A stretch of DNA of 64,000 nucleotides from Dolichospermum sp. UHCC 0259 (GTDB taxonomy: Bacteria > Cyanobacteriota > Cyanobacteriia > Cyanobacteriales > Nostocaceae), in NCBI RefSeq assembly GCF_009711935.1, contig NZ_VIKX01000264.1, forward strand, positions 1 to 64,000, given 5' to 3'. Both the position numbers and the translations under genes were made by a program. A model generated the notes under the pieces. The model was not told the DNA's origin and ran no database searches. It worked only from the letters and a program-made list of their open reading frames with translations. The stretch's first letter is position 1. Each line of letters starts with the position of its first letter. Shown here one piece after another: positions 42,205 through 50,706 of the stretch.

Positions 42205-42870
42205 CTAACTAACTTGTGCTTCAGCAACACCTACGGGACAAGCCACGTTAGTACCACCTAAACCACAATAACCACCGGGGTTTTTGGCTAAATATTGCTG
42301 ATGGTATTCTTCAGCATAATAAAATTCAGGTGCATCTAAAATTTCTGTGGTAATTTTACCGTACCCAGCGCTGCTGAGGGCTGCTTGATAAGCGTTCTGT
42401 GATGTTACTGCTAGTTCTTTTTGCTCTTGTGAATAAACGTAAATTCCTGAACGGTATTGAGTACCAGCATCATTACCTTGTCGCATTCCTTGGGTGGGGT
42501 TGTGGCTTTCCCAGAACACTTTCAATAGTTGGGAATAAGTAATGATTTTGGGGTCAAACACCACTAATACTACTTCATTATGACCAGTCATGCCACTACA
42601 TACTTCTTGATAAGTAGGGTTGGGTGTGTAACCAGCCGCATAACCTACCGCAGTGGTGTAAACTCCTTCTTGTTGCCAAAATTTGCGTTCTGCTCCCCAA
42701 AAACAGCCTAAACCAAACATGGCGGTTTCTAAGCCTTGGGGAAAAGGTGCTTGAAGGCGATTTTTATTAACATAATGTTGTGCTGGTACTCGCATCACTT
42801 CTGCCCGTCCTGGTAAGGCTTGCTCAGGTGTCGGTAGGGCTGACTTTTTACCAAATCCGAATATTCCCAT
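42205..42870 (-). CDS. msrA: Peptide-methionine (S)-S-oxide reductase MsrA
   Basis: In this 221-residue protein, [15 protein letters not shown] carries the catalytic Cys in the GCFWG motif. [20 protein letters not shown] and [11 protein letters not shown] follow, and [22 protein letters not shown] is the substrate loop around residue 115 (only its core is quoted by families as HDPTQ..RQG.D.GTQYRS). Two C-terminal cysteines ([16 protein letters not shown]) are placed to resolve the sulfenic acid. It reduces oxidised methionine in proteins with thioredoxin. Length is slightly above the usual 170-210 because of an N-terminal extension. Confidence 0.93.
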   Translation of the reverse strand: MGIFGFGKKSALPTPEQALPGRAEVMRVPAQHYVNKNRLQAPFPQGLETAMFGLGCFWGAERKFWQQEGVYTTAVGYAAGYTPNPTYQEVCSGMTGHNEVVLVVFDPKIITYSQLLKVFWESHNPTQGMRQGNDAGTQYRSGIYVYSQEQKELAVTSQNAYQAALSSAGYGKITTEILDAPEFYYAEEYHQQYLAKNPGGYCGLGGTNVACPVGVAEAQVS

Positions 42871-42945
42871 TGTTTTTAATTTGTATTTATGATTGCTATT
42901 CTTCTTTATTGTAAAGATTTTTGTAGCTATTACGGGTTGGGGTGA

Positions 42946-43035
42946 ATAAATTTCATGGTGTTATTGATGAATCGTTGGAAGGGCGCAGGATATAAATTTC
43001 ATGGTGTTGTTGATGAATCGTTGGAAGGGCGCAGG
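42946..43035 (+). repeat. Two tandem copies of a 46-bp unit
   Basis: ATAAATTTCATGGTGTTATT with GATGAATCGTTGGAAGGGCG and CAGG occurs twice with one difference (ATT/GTT), period 46. The second copy runs into the palindrome GGGCGCAGGCCCTGCGCCCC that touches the lipB stop. Recent duplication is likely. Confidence 0.9.
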
Positions 43036-43045
43036 CCCTGCGCCC

Positions 43046-43732
43046 CTACGTTCTGAATTTTTCATGGTCAGAATCTACTAGGGTTACGTCAAATACTTCT
43101 GCAAAACATTGGTTGATGGAATGACGGACTTGGTTACAGGTAATGTCGGGAATCCATTTAGCTAAACTGCTGACTGGTTTATCAATAATGCCACAGGGAA
43201 TAATTTGTTGGAATCCTGTCATGTCTGGACAAACGTTTAAGGAAAATCCGTGCATGGTAATCCATTTACTCACTTTTATGCCAATAGCGGCAATTTTGTA
43301 TCCTTCTAACCAAACTCCGGTAAAACCAGGAATCCGTTCTCCTTTTAAGTCGTAATTTGCTAAAACGCGAATTAATACTTCCTCAAGTTGACGTAAGTAC
43401 CAGTGGAGGTCTTGACGATAATGACGCAAGTTTAAAATGGGATAACCTACCAATTGTCCTGGACAATGATATGTGACTTCGCCACCTCTTTCAATGCGAT
43501 GCACATTGTATGCACTTTTGTCAAGGTTAAATTTAATAAATTCTGGATTTGCTCCTGTCCCCAAGGTGTAGACGGGGGGATGTTCTAGCAAAATTAAGAC
43601 ATCATCTAGTTCTGGGTTGTGAATGCGTTCTGCAACGAGCGATCGCTGCCACTGATGAGCAGTTTCATAAGGCATTACGCCAACATTATATAGTAAACAA
43701 CGGTACGGGGTTACTTGAGTGCTAGGAATCAT
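43046..43732 (-). CDS. lipB: Lipoyl(octanoyl) transferase LipB
   Basis: Start taken at the ATG at 43732 (228 residues); a frame from 43774 runs into repetitive sequence. [20 protein letters not shown] is the acyl-binding signature. [15 protein letters not shown] carries the catalytic Lys, and [14 protein letters not shown] the catalytic Cys. LipB moves octanoyl from ACP to the E2 and GcvH lipoyl domains, the first step of lipoate assembly in the cytoplasm. The stop lies next to a GC-rich palindrome that may serve as terminator. Confidence 0.93.
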   Translation of the reverse strand: MIPSTQVTPYRCLLYNVGVMPYETAHQWQRSLVAERIHNPELDDVLILLEHPPVYTLGTGANPEFIKFNLDKSAYNVHRIERGGEVTYHCPGQLVGYPILNLRHYRQDLHWYLRQLEEVLIRVLANYDLKGERIPGFTGVWLEGYKIAAIGIKVSKWITMHGFSLNVCPDMTGFQQIIPCGIIDKPVSSLAKWIPDITCNQVRHSINQCFAEVFDVTLVDSDHEKFRT

Positions 43733-44341
43733 CAGTGAATAGGTAAGAGGCAAGAGGTAAGAAGCAAGAGACAAGACACCCGATTTCTCTCAATTCCCAA
43801 AATATAACGAACAAATGTCAAGCTATGCAAAGGATCTTAAAGGAACGTCAAGGGAATATACTTTAGAACTCACAAGGTGCTAGTTTGAATATATAACCTG
43901 AATGGGCGTTGGGAGGAGAGCATTAAGCTAAGACAATACCAACTAATTTACTGACTGATGGCAATTTAAAAGTTTATTTGTATCAATCAGGATCGAATTT
44001 CCCAAAAGGGTTGTATTCTCTATACAATAGTGAACAAGACTGGGGGACAAAAAAGTAAGGACTCCTATTTTGGTAAAGTTCCATAGAAGTAGGCGTTTAA
44101 AAGAACCATATCTCAAGCAGCCTAATTCAATAGTTTTGCTTAGATAGCCAATTGCTTAACAACCAGTTGGAAACAAGACGATAAATAAGCGCAAACTTGA
44201 AGATGCAAGAAGTGTTAAAAATGCTAAAAGGCAATGTCTTAGGAATAGGTGACGATTTGTGCTGGTGGCAGTGATAGGCCTTACCGCAATTTCTATTTCT
44301 AACTGAAAACATCACATATAATATTGAGCGGGAGAGTTTAC
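43733..44341 (+). promoter_or_regulatory. Long leader/promoter region upstream of hpf (lrtA)
   Basis: A 600-base stretch without a supported gene, reaching GGGAGAG at 44330-44336, a strong ribosome-binding site for hpf. In cyanobacteria lrtA (light-repressed transcript) is known to have a long untranslated leader affecting mRNA stability in light and dark; a homologous leader here is an inference. A purine-rich tandem (AGGTAAGAGGCAAGAGGTAA) lies at about 43738-43775. Promoter elements could not be fixed by eye. Confidence 0.4.
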
Positions 44342-44977
44342 ATGAAGCTTGTCATCCACGGTAAAAATATTGAAATCACTGATGCAATTCGTGAATATGT
44401 GCATCAAAAGATTGAAAAAGCAGTTAGTCACTTCCAGAACATCACGAATGAAGTGGATGTTCATTTAAGCGTAGCTCGCAATCCCCGAATAAGTACAAAG
44501 CAAGCTGCGGAAGTAACTATTTATGCTAATGGTAGTGTTATCCGTGCGGAGGAAAGCAGCGAAAGCTTATATGCAAGTATTGACCTAGTTGCCGACAAAA
44601 TTGCTCGACAATTACGGAAGTATAAAGAAAAAAGGCAGGATCATAAAACTCAACCTATATCAACTAACGAAGTAGTAGCACCAGAACCTGTTGCAGCGGA
44701 TTTAATAGGCGATCGCACCGCTGAATTACCCGAAGAGGTTGTTCGTACCAAATACTTCTCCATGCCGCCAATGACATTGGCAGAAGCGCAGGAACAACTG
44801 CAACTGGTGGGACACGATTTTTATATGTTTCATAATGCCGAAACAGGTGATATTAACGTCATTTACGAACGTAATCACGGTGGTTATGGAGTAATTCAAC
44901 CTCGTAATAACGGTAACGGCAACAGTAAAAATGGCAAATCAGCTAATGTTGGTGTAGCAGAAAAATCTAAAGTTTAA
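44342..44977 (+). CDS. hpf: Ribosome hibernation-promoting factor, long form (LrtA)
   Basis: The start ATG at 44342 gives 211 residues. [20 protein letters not shown] and [11 protein letters not shown] form the N-terminal ribosome-binding domain. After a linker (about 105-135), [40 protein letters not shown] and GGYGVIQPR give the C-terminal dimerisation domain of long HPF. It binds the 30S decoding centre and pairs ribosomes as 100S in the dark or stationary phase. The Asn/Gly-rich tail is a loose extension. Confidence 0.93.
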   Translation: MKLVIHGKNIEITDAIREYVHQKIEKAVSHFQNITNEVDVHLSVARNPRISTKQAAEVTIYANGSVIRAEESSESLYASIDLVADKIARQLRKYKEKRQDHKTQPISTNEVVAPEPVAADLIGDRTAELPEEVVRTKYFSMPPMTLAEAQEQLQLVGHDFYMFHNAETGDINVIYERNHGGYGVIQPRNNGNGNSKNGKSANVGVAEKSKV

Positions 44978-44991
44978 TTATCGAGAGTCTC

Positions 44992-45024
44992 AGATCCCCA
45001 ACTTCTCTAAGAAGTCGGGGATCT
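44992..45024 (+). terminator. Hairpin after hpf, probable terminator
   Basis: AGATCCCCAACTTC and GAAGTCGGGGATCT pair around TCTAA, followed by TATTTACTTATTT. It is placed 14 bases after the hpf stop and between convergent genes (hpf and prxQ), so it may end both transcripts. The same element occurs at 33990. Confidence 0.7.
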
Positions 45025-45049
45025 TATTTACTTATTTACAGTCAAAAAT

Positions 45050-45511
45050 TTACTTTGCTGCTAGTTGTTGCAGGGTTTTTAAGGCTTCTTCAACGTGTCC
45101 TTTAAAGTTCAACATGGAATCAAATACATATTGAACCACACCATTTTTATCAATTACATAAGTAACTCGACCGGGAATAAAACCAAAAGCGGTAGTTGCC
45201 CCATATTGTTTTCTTATTTTGTCCCCTTGATCGCTGAGAAGTGTAAAAGGTAGATTATGCTTGGCTGCGAACTTTTGATGGGAGTCCGTAGAGTCACCAC
45301 TTACACCAATAACTTCAGCACCAGCGGTTTTAAACACTTCATATTGATCTCGAAAAGCACAAGATTCTAGAGTGCATCCTGGTGTATCATCCTTGGGATA
45401 AAAATAGAGGACAACGGATTTTTGACCCCGAAAGTCTGCCAAACTGACGTTTTTGCCATTTTGGTCACGTAAACTAAAATCAGGTGCAGTATCTCCAACT
45501 TTGATAGCCAT
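45050..45511 (-). CDS. prxQ: Thioredoxin-dependent peroxiredoxin (PrxQ/Bcp)
   Basis: Start taken at the ATG at 45511 (153 residues, [12 protein letters not shown]); the upstream frame adds seven AT-rich codons only. [20 protein letters not shown] contains the peroxidatic Cys and, five residues later, the resolving Cys, the PrxQ arrangement. [17 protein letters not shown] is the C-terminal strand. It reduces peroxides with thioredoxin and protects the photosynthetic cell from oxidative stress. Confidence 0.94.
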   Translation of the reverse strand: MAIKVGDTAPDFSLRDQNGKNVSLADFRGQKSVVLYFYPKDDTPGCTLESCAFRDQYEVFKTAGAEVIGVSGDSTDSHQKFAAKHNLPFTLLSDQGDKIRKQYGATTAFGFIPGRVTYVIDKNGVVQYVFDSMLNFKGHVEEALKTLQQLAAK

Positions 45512-45587
45512 ATTAAAAAATTCAAAATTCAAACATTACTTAATAAAAGTTTACCTTGTAACCTAGCTTCTAGAATTTTCCTTAATC

Positions 45588-45710
45588 AGGACTTACGCAA
45601 CTCGCACATTGGTAGGGTGCGTCAGACTGAATAAATCCTGCAAATAAACAGATTTTTGACATCTGACGCACCCTACAACAGATTTTTGGTGTGACACTTG
45701 GGTAAGTTCT
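45588..45710 (+). repeat. MITE-like inverted-repeat element
   Basis: Outer ends ACTTACGCAACTCGCAC and GTGACACTTGGGTAAGT are imperfect inverses. Inner 15-base arms GTAGGGTGCGTCAGA (45612) and TCTGACGCACCCTAC (45662) are perfect inverses. The core AATAAATCCTGCAAATAAAC has no coding capacity. Typical of a non-autonomous transposable element in cyanobacteria. The end ACTTACGCAA also occurs at about 60630. Confidence 0.7.
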
Positions 45711-45767
45711 ATTGATAAAGTGCATCAAGAGGAGTAAGGTAAGATCCTCAAATAAGATATTCCATCT

Positions 45768-46898
45768 ATGCGTCTGAGTTCCCTTGATGTTTTTCGTGGT
45801 ATTACCATCGCTGCCATGATTCTTGCTAATATGGCAGGAGTGTCCGCTGATGTTTATCGTCCCCTCAGCCATTCCGAATGGCACGGCTGTACACCAACTG
45901 ACTTAATATTTCCCTTCTTTTTATTCATTGTTGGTGTAGCAATGACGTTTTCGCTGTCAAAGTACAGCGAAGAAAACAAACCCACTCAAGCGGTTTACCT
46001 ACGCATCCTACGCCGTACTGCAATTCTATTTATATTGGGTTTAATATTAAATGGTTTTTGGAATAAAGGTGTTTGGACTTTTGATTTAAGTAGTATCCGC
46101 TTGATGGGGGTATTACAACGAATTGCTTTAAGTTATCTTTTTGCATCTTTGATAGTTTTAAAATTACCTCGCAAAAGTCAATGGCTATTAGCAGGGGGAT
46201 TACTAATTAGTTATTGGTTAACAATGATGTATATTCCTGTTCCTGATTATGGTGCAGGAGTGCTGACGAGAGAAGGTAATTTTGGCGCATTTATTGACAG
46301 ATTAATTATTCCTAAAGCACATCTATATAAAGCTGATGGCTTTAATTTCATGGGAGATCCTGAAGGACTCTTTAGCACTATTCCAGCGATAGTTAGCGTT
46401 TTAGCTGGTTATTTTACTGGGGAATGGATTAAAGATAAAAAACAGGCTACTTCACAAACTAGCATGGATTTAGTATTATTTGGTTTGTGTTGTTTGGTAA
46501 TTGCAATTATTTTGGATGTGGCATTTCCCATTAATAAGAAACTATGGACAAGTTCCTATGTTTTATTTACTTCTGGTTGGGCGTTAATGTTATTAGCCGC
46601 TTGTTATGAGTTGATAGAGGTGAGGCTAATTAAACGCTGGAGTAAGCCTTTTGAGATTATGGGATTAAATGCGATCGCTCTTTTTGTGGCTTCTGTATTC
46701 CTAATTAAAATCATAGCCAAAACCCAACTGGGTACAGGTGAAACGGCTGTTAGTATCTATAATTGGATTTACCAAAATCTCTTTGCATCTTGGGCAGGAA
46801 ATTTCAACGGCTCATTTTTGTTTGCATTTGTTACCTTGTTATTTTGGTATGGTGTGGCTGTTCTAATGTATCAGAAACGCTGGTTTATTAAAGTGTAA
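45768..46898 (+). CDS. HGSNAT/DUF5009-like membrane acyltransferase
   Basis: A 376-residue polytopic membrane protein with about ten hydrophobic segments. RLSSLDVFRGITIAAMILAN is the family entry, and WHGCTPTDLIFPFFLFIVG is the signature that also occurs in heparan-alpha-glucosaminide N-acetyltransferases, near the active His. FMGDPEGLFSTIPAIVSVLAG follows. Bacterial members probably acylate cell-wall or exported sugars using cytoplasmic acyl-CoA, but few have been tested. Preceded by a MITE-like element, followed by galE. Confidence 0.83.
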   Translation: MRLSSLDVFRGITIAAMILANMAGVSADVYRPLSHSEWHGCTPTDLIFPFFLFIVGVAMTFSLSKYSEENKPTQAVYLRILRRTAILFILGLILNGFWNKGVWTFDLSSIRLMGVLQRIALSYLFASLIVLKLPRKSQWLLAGGLLISYWLTMMYIPVPDYGAGVLTREGNFGAFIDRLIIPKAHLYKADGFNFMGDPEGLFSTIPAIVSVLAGYFTGEWIKDKKQATSQTSMDLVLFGLCCLVIAIILDVAFPINKKLWTSSYVLFTSGWALMLLAACYELIEVRLIKRWSKPFEIMGLNAIALFVASVFLIKIIAKTQLGTGETAVSIYNWIYQNLFASWAGNFNGSFLFAFVTLLFWYGVAVLMYQKRWFIKV

Positions 46899-46979
46899 AT
46901 AAAATTCTGCTGTGACAGGCATATTGCCTGTCTAAATTCTGTTAAATTAGATGAACAAAATAACAATCAAGGAAAAACT

Positions 46980-47978
46980 ATGTCAGCGAAAAAACCTAGC
47001 ATTTTGGTGACGGGGGGAGCAGGATATATTGGTTCTCATACAGTGTTAGCACTCAAGCAAGCTGGTTATGAGGTAGTCATCCTGGATAACTTGGTGTATG
47101 GACATCGGGATTTGGTAGAACAGGTTTTGCAAGTAGAATTGATTGAAGGGGATACGAGCGATCGCACTTTATTAGATAATCTTTTTCAGACTCGTAATTT
47201 TGCGGCAGTTATGCACTTTTCCGCCTATGCTTATGTAGGTGAATCTGTTACAGATCCAGCTAAATATTACCGGAATAATGTTTTAGGAACTTTGACATTA
47301 TTAGAGTCAATGTTAGCAGCTTCTATTAAGAATTTTGTCTTTTCTTCCACCTGTGCCACCTATGGTGTACCAAATTTTATTCCAATTACAGAAGATCATC
47401 CCCAAAATCCCATTAATCCCTATGGTGCAACTAAATTAATGGTAGAAAGAATATTAACTGATTTTGATGTGGCATACAATTTTAAATCAGTGCGTTTCCG
47501 CTATTTTAATGCTGCTGGTGCTAACCCTGAAGGATTATTAGGAGAAGATCATCATCCCGAAACCCATTTAATCCCTTTAATATTACAAACAGCATTAGGT
47601 AAACGGGAAGCTATTAGCATTTTTGGGACTGATTATCCCACTCCTGATGGTACTTGTGTTCGGGATTATATTCATGTCAATGATTTAGCCAATGCCCATA
47701 TTTTGGGATTGGAATATTTGTTAAATGGTGGTGAAAGCGAAGTTTTTAACTTAGGTAATGGTAACGGGTTTTCAGTTCGGGAAGTGATTGCGGCGGCGGA
47801 AGATGCCACAGGTATGGTAATATCAGTCAAGGAATGCGATCGCCGTCCTGGAGATCCTCCAGCATTAATTGGTACAAGTGCAAAAGCTCGCAAAATCTTG
47901 AATTGGCAACCTCAATATCCAGGTATTAAAGATATCGTCTCTCACGCTTGGCAATGGCATCAACAAAGGCATAAATAA
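46980..47978 (+). CDS. galE: UDP-glucose 4-epimerase GalE
   Basis: In this 332-residue protein, ILVTGGAGYIGSHTVLAL binds NAD, MHFSAYAYVGESV and SSTCATYGVP hold the catalytic Ser/Thr region, and NPYGATKLMVERIL gives YxxxK. The substrate-binding part shows RYFNAAGANPEG and DGTCVRDYIHVNDLANAH. It interconverts UDP-glucose and UDP-galactose and can feed UDP-Gal into glycans and galactolipids. Length and all motifs are standard. Well separated from the polysaccharide locus. Confidence 0.94.
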   Translation: MSAKKPSILVTGGAGYIGSHTVLALKQAGYEVVILDNLVYGHRDLVEQVLQVELIEGDTSDRTLLDNLFQTRNFAAVMHFSAYAYVGESVTDPAKYYRNNVLGTLTLLESMLAASIKNFVFSSTCATYGVPNFIPITEDHPQNPINPYGATKLMVERILTDFDVAYNFKSVRFRYFNAAGANPEGLLGEDHHPETHLIPLILQTALGKREAISIFGTDYPTPDGTCVRDYIHVNDLANAHILGLEYLLNGGESEVFNLGNGNGFSVREVIAAAEDATGMVISVKECDRRPGDPPALIGTSAKARKILNWQPQYPGIKDIVSHAWQWHQQRHK

Positions 47979-48060
47979 CAGCGTAATTAACAAAGTGAAG
48001 GATGAAACTTCATCCTTTCACACTATACTAAAAATGTCCAAAATTCAAATTCAATCAAAT

Positions 48061-48783
48061 TCAAACAGCAGGCTTTTCATATAAACGCAAAAGACTACCA
48101 TTCACCATAGATCCGGCATCAGAAGCAAGCCAAGTGGTAAACTCACCAATATCATCGGCTGTAATCCAAGTTGGTTGACTTTGCGCTTCATTAGTACGAG
48201 TTGCTACCCAACTATGGATAATAACTTCATTAATCCGCACACCACTATTCTTGTTTTCTGCCATTAATAATTGAGCCAGCATCAGTTGTCCAGCCGCAGG
48301 AATGCTTACTAAGCTAACATTAGGAATGGGAATTTCTGCTGCTGCTCCGCCAATGAGGGTGTAACTAGCACCTTTTTGTTCTTTTAGAAGAGGAAGGAAA
48401 GTGCGGGCAGTGATAAAATGACTGGTTAAATTACTATCTAAATATTGTTGCCATTCGGTCATTGATACCTCTGTTACAGGCTTGTTTCCAAACCACCAGC
48501 CGCCAAGGGAAGCAACCACAGCATCAAGTTTACCAAACTGTTTGAGTATTTGGTCACGAATGCGTTCTGCATCATCAATTTGGCTAATTTCTCCGACAAT
48601 GGGAATAAAGCGATCGCTTGTGGCAATATCACCTAAATATGTGCGTAATTCTTCTAGTTTTTCAACTTTACGAGATGGAACTACAACAATCGCACCTGCT
48701 TTAAGAAATGACCGCACAATCCCTTCACCAACATTACCAGCACCACCGGGAATCAAAACAATTTTACCAGCTAATTTGTTCAT
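48061..48783 (-). CDS. Short-chain dehydrogenase/reductase
   Basis: In this 240-residue classical-type SDR, KIVLIPGGAGNVGEGIVRSF is the cofactor motif in a G-x-x-G-x-x-G variant, and ASLGGWW replaces the usual NNAG. The expected YxxxK is not obvious: after LIGGAAAEIPIPNVSLVSIP the position of the Tyr is changed, so catalysis may be altered or lost. It follows the SDR at 48810 by 26 bases in the same direction and is likely co-transcribed. Substrate unknown. Confidence 0.8.
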   Translation of the reverse strand: MNKLAGKIVLIPGGAGNVGEGIVRSFLKAGAIVVVPSRKVEKLEELRTYLGDIATSDRFIPIVGEISQIDDAERIRDQILKQFGKLDAVVASLGGWWFGNKPVTEVSMTEWQQYLDSNLTSHFITARTFLPLLKEQKGASYTLIGGAAAEIPIPNVSLVSIPAAGQLMLAQLLMAENKNSGVRINEVIIHSWVATRTNEAQSQPTWITADDIGEFTTWLASDAGSMVNGSLLRLYEKPAV

Positions 48784-48809
48784 AATTACTCCTTTTTTTA
48801 ACTGATTTT

Positions 48810-49565
48810 TTAACTAGCTAAAATTCCGCCATCTACTGCGAGAATATGACCATTGACAAAATCAGCAGCATCAGAACAAAGCCAAAGCACAGCATTAGCA
48901 ATGTCATCAGGTTGTCCCAAACGTCCAGCCGGAACAAAACTTTCAAAAGCTTTAGGATTGCCACCTGTAGCGTGATTGAGCATCTCAGTTTCAATTGGGC
49001 CAGGAGCGATCGCATTAATCCGAATTTTCTGCCCTGCGTATTCTAAAGCGGCTGATTTTGTTAACATCACCACAGCAGCTTTTGAGGTGTTATAAAGGGA
49101 AAGTCCAGGAGACAATGGACGGAAACCATTAATAGATGAAGTATTCACAATTGCGCCTCCTTTTCCTTGGGCTAACATCTGGGCAATTTCGTATTTCAAA
49201 CAGAGAAAAACACCCTTAACATTAACTCCAAAAAGTTGGTCATAACCTTGTTGTGATTGGTCTGCTAACAAGGAATTTTCCCCCAGCAATCCCGCATTAT
49301 TAAAAGCAATATCAAGACTACCAAAAGTATTTACTGTGGTGGTAATTAGGTCTTTGACATCTGCTTCTTGAGCTACATCTGCTTTCACAAATAAGCCGTC
49401 GCTACCAGCTTCACGAATGAGACGGATAGTTTCATTTCCTGCTTCTTCACGTCTACCAGCAACAACAACTTTAGCACCTGCACGAGCCAGAGCGATCGCT
49501 GTTTTCCATCCAATTCCCGAAGTTCCACCCGTAACCAGGGCAACTTTGTGGGCTATTGAGTTCAT
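48810..49565 (-). CDS. Short-chain dehydrogenase/reductase (glucose/3-oxoacyl type)
   Basis: Start at the ATG at 49565 (251 residues, MNSIAHKVALVTGG), with GGAGTAAAGAG just upstream; the frame extends further to 49814 but into the regulator's promoter side. VALVTGGTSGIGWKTAIALA binds NAD(P), IAFNNAGL is the NAG motif, VNTSSINGFRPL the catalytic Ser, and YNTSKAAVVMLTKSAA the YxxxK. PGPIETEML and VNGHILAVDGG complete the classical SDR plan. It is divergent from an HxlR regulator 69 bases away, which probably controls it. Confidence 0.9.
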   Translation of the reverse strand: MNSIAHKVALVTGGTSGIGWKTAIALARAGAKVVVAGRREEAGNETIRLIREAGSDGLFVKADVAQEADVKDLITTTVNTFGSLDIAFNNAGLLGENSLLADQSQQGYDQLFGVNVKGVFLCLKYEIAQMLAQGKGGAIVNTSSINGFRPLSPGLSLYNTSKAAVVMLTKSAALEYAGQKIRINAIAPGPIETEMLNHATGGNPKAFESFVPAGRLGQPDDIANAVLWLCSDAADFVNGHILAVDGGILAS

Positions 49566-49634
49566 TCTCTTTACTCCAGTTCCAGGACTAAAGTAGTGTG
49601 ATAGAATCAAGTATTTTTTGCAAGTAGGCACTTT

Positions 49635-50000
49635 ATGGTTCCCAATAATCAGCGTCCCATTCTCCTGAGTCAAGACTGCCCTGTCAGACAAATACTTGAT
49701 ATAGTGGGAGATAAATGGACACCACCAATTTTGTATATTCTGCGTTCTGGAACGACGCGATATGGTGAATTTCAACGCCAGATTCCGGGAGTATCCAAAA
49801 AGATGCTGACGCAAACCCTCAGACAGTTAGAATCAGACGGGATTGTTGAACGGATTGTTTATCCCGTCATACCGCCAAAAGTGGAATATAAACTTACGTC
49901 CTTTGGCGAAAAGCTCATTGAACCTATCGCCCTTTTAGCAGATTGGGCTTGGCAAAATCAGGAAGAATTGAAGCTTATTTACCAACGTCATGGGCTGTAA
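49635..50000 (+). CDS. HxlR family transcriptional regulator
   Basis: The 121-residue protein has DCPVRQILDIVGDKWTPPIL with the conserved Cys that senses electrophiles or redox in the family. The winged helix reads RYGEFQRQIPGVSKKMLTQT then LRQLESDGIVERIVYP, and the dimerisation helix is at the end. It is transcribed away from the SDR genes and the 69-base intergenic stretch is the likely operator region; autoregulation and control of the SDR pair are inferred. Confidence 0.9.
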   Translation: MVPNNQRPILLSQDCPVRQILDIVGDKWTPPILYILRSGTTRYGEFQRQIPGVSKKMLTQTLRQLESDGIVERIVYPVIPPKVEYKLTSFGEKLIEPIALLADWAWQNQEELKLIYQRHGL

Positions 50001-50067
50001 TTAGAACAGAAACAATAACTGTCATATAGAAGCATTATTTAAGTTTTTTTCCAAAAATCAAATAGCC

Positions 50068-50706
50068 CTAATTATTCTTTTTCATTTGTATCAAGAAAGC
50101 GACAATACCACCAGATAGTAACAAAATTCCCAACCAAATTAAAGTTTGTACTAACCCAATTGTTGTTCCTTGCTGATTCTGATTTACATTTTGCCCAGGT
50201 TGGAGAGTATCTATAGTCTTTCCTGTAGCCACAGTGACAACAAATTTTAACTCAAAAGGTTTAAAACTTCCCTCAGTCACAGGTTTACCACTCAATTGCA
50301 ACTGATAAACCCCTGGTTTGGGAAAAGTGATTTCTGCCCCTGGAATACCTTCATAGCGTTCAGCCTGAATAGATGTTAATGGAGGTTCAATTAATGCTGG
50401 TTCTCCGGCTACATGAGGTTCAGCATAAATAGCCAACCGACAATTACAATCTTTTAAAGGAATTACCTTACCACCTTTTCGGGTTAGGGCAAACCAAGTT
50501 TGAGTAACTTCTCCAGAGCGGGGATTATCGTTAGGTTCTAAATGGACAATACCACCCACATCTCCAGATATTTTCACTGTATGGGCTAAAACTTGAGTAT
50601 TTGTAGTAACTATCAAACTAGATAAAATTAATAACAATAGATACCTTATTTTGCTGTTACATATAGTAGAAAGAGTTAATTTACCGCGACTTATTGGGAG
50701 GAACAT
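50068..50706 (-). CDS. Exported membrane-anchored protein of unknown function
   Basis: In this 212-residue protein, an N-terminal hydrophobic segment YLLLLILSSLIVTTNTQVLA is a signal peptide with cleavage likely after VLA-H. The mature part is beta-rich (HTVKISGDVGGIVHLEPNDN, then DCNCRLAIY, and YEGIPGAEITFPKPGVYQLQ), like YtkA/CopC-type immunoglobulin folds. A C-terminal membrane helix LIWLGILLLSGGIVAFLIQM ends in KKNN. It overlaps the upstream gene by 26 bases. Histidine and cysteine at the N-terminal part could bind metal, but no specific site is proven. Likely partner of the UreH/ferric-reductase-like protein. Confidence 0.7.
   Translation of the reverse strand: MFLPISRGKLTLSTICNSKIRYLLLLILSSLIVTTNTQVLAHTVKISGDVGGIVHLEPNDNPRSGEVTQTWFALTRKGGKVIPLKDCNCRLAIYAEPHVAGEPALIEPPLTSIQAERYEGIPGAEITFPKPGVYQLQLSGKPVTEGSFKPFELKFVVTVATGKTIDTLQPGQNVNQNQQGTTIGLVQTLIWLGILLLSGGIVAFLIQMKKNN

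Noticed and set aside
43733-44341. Known riboswitch in the hpf leader
   Set aside because: I could not match any riboswitch consensus by eye; recorded only as a long leader.
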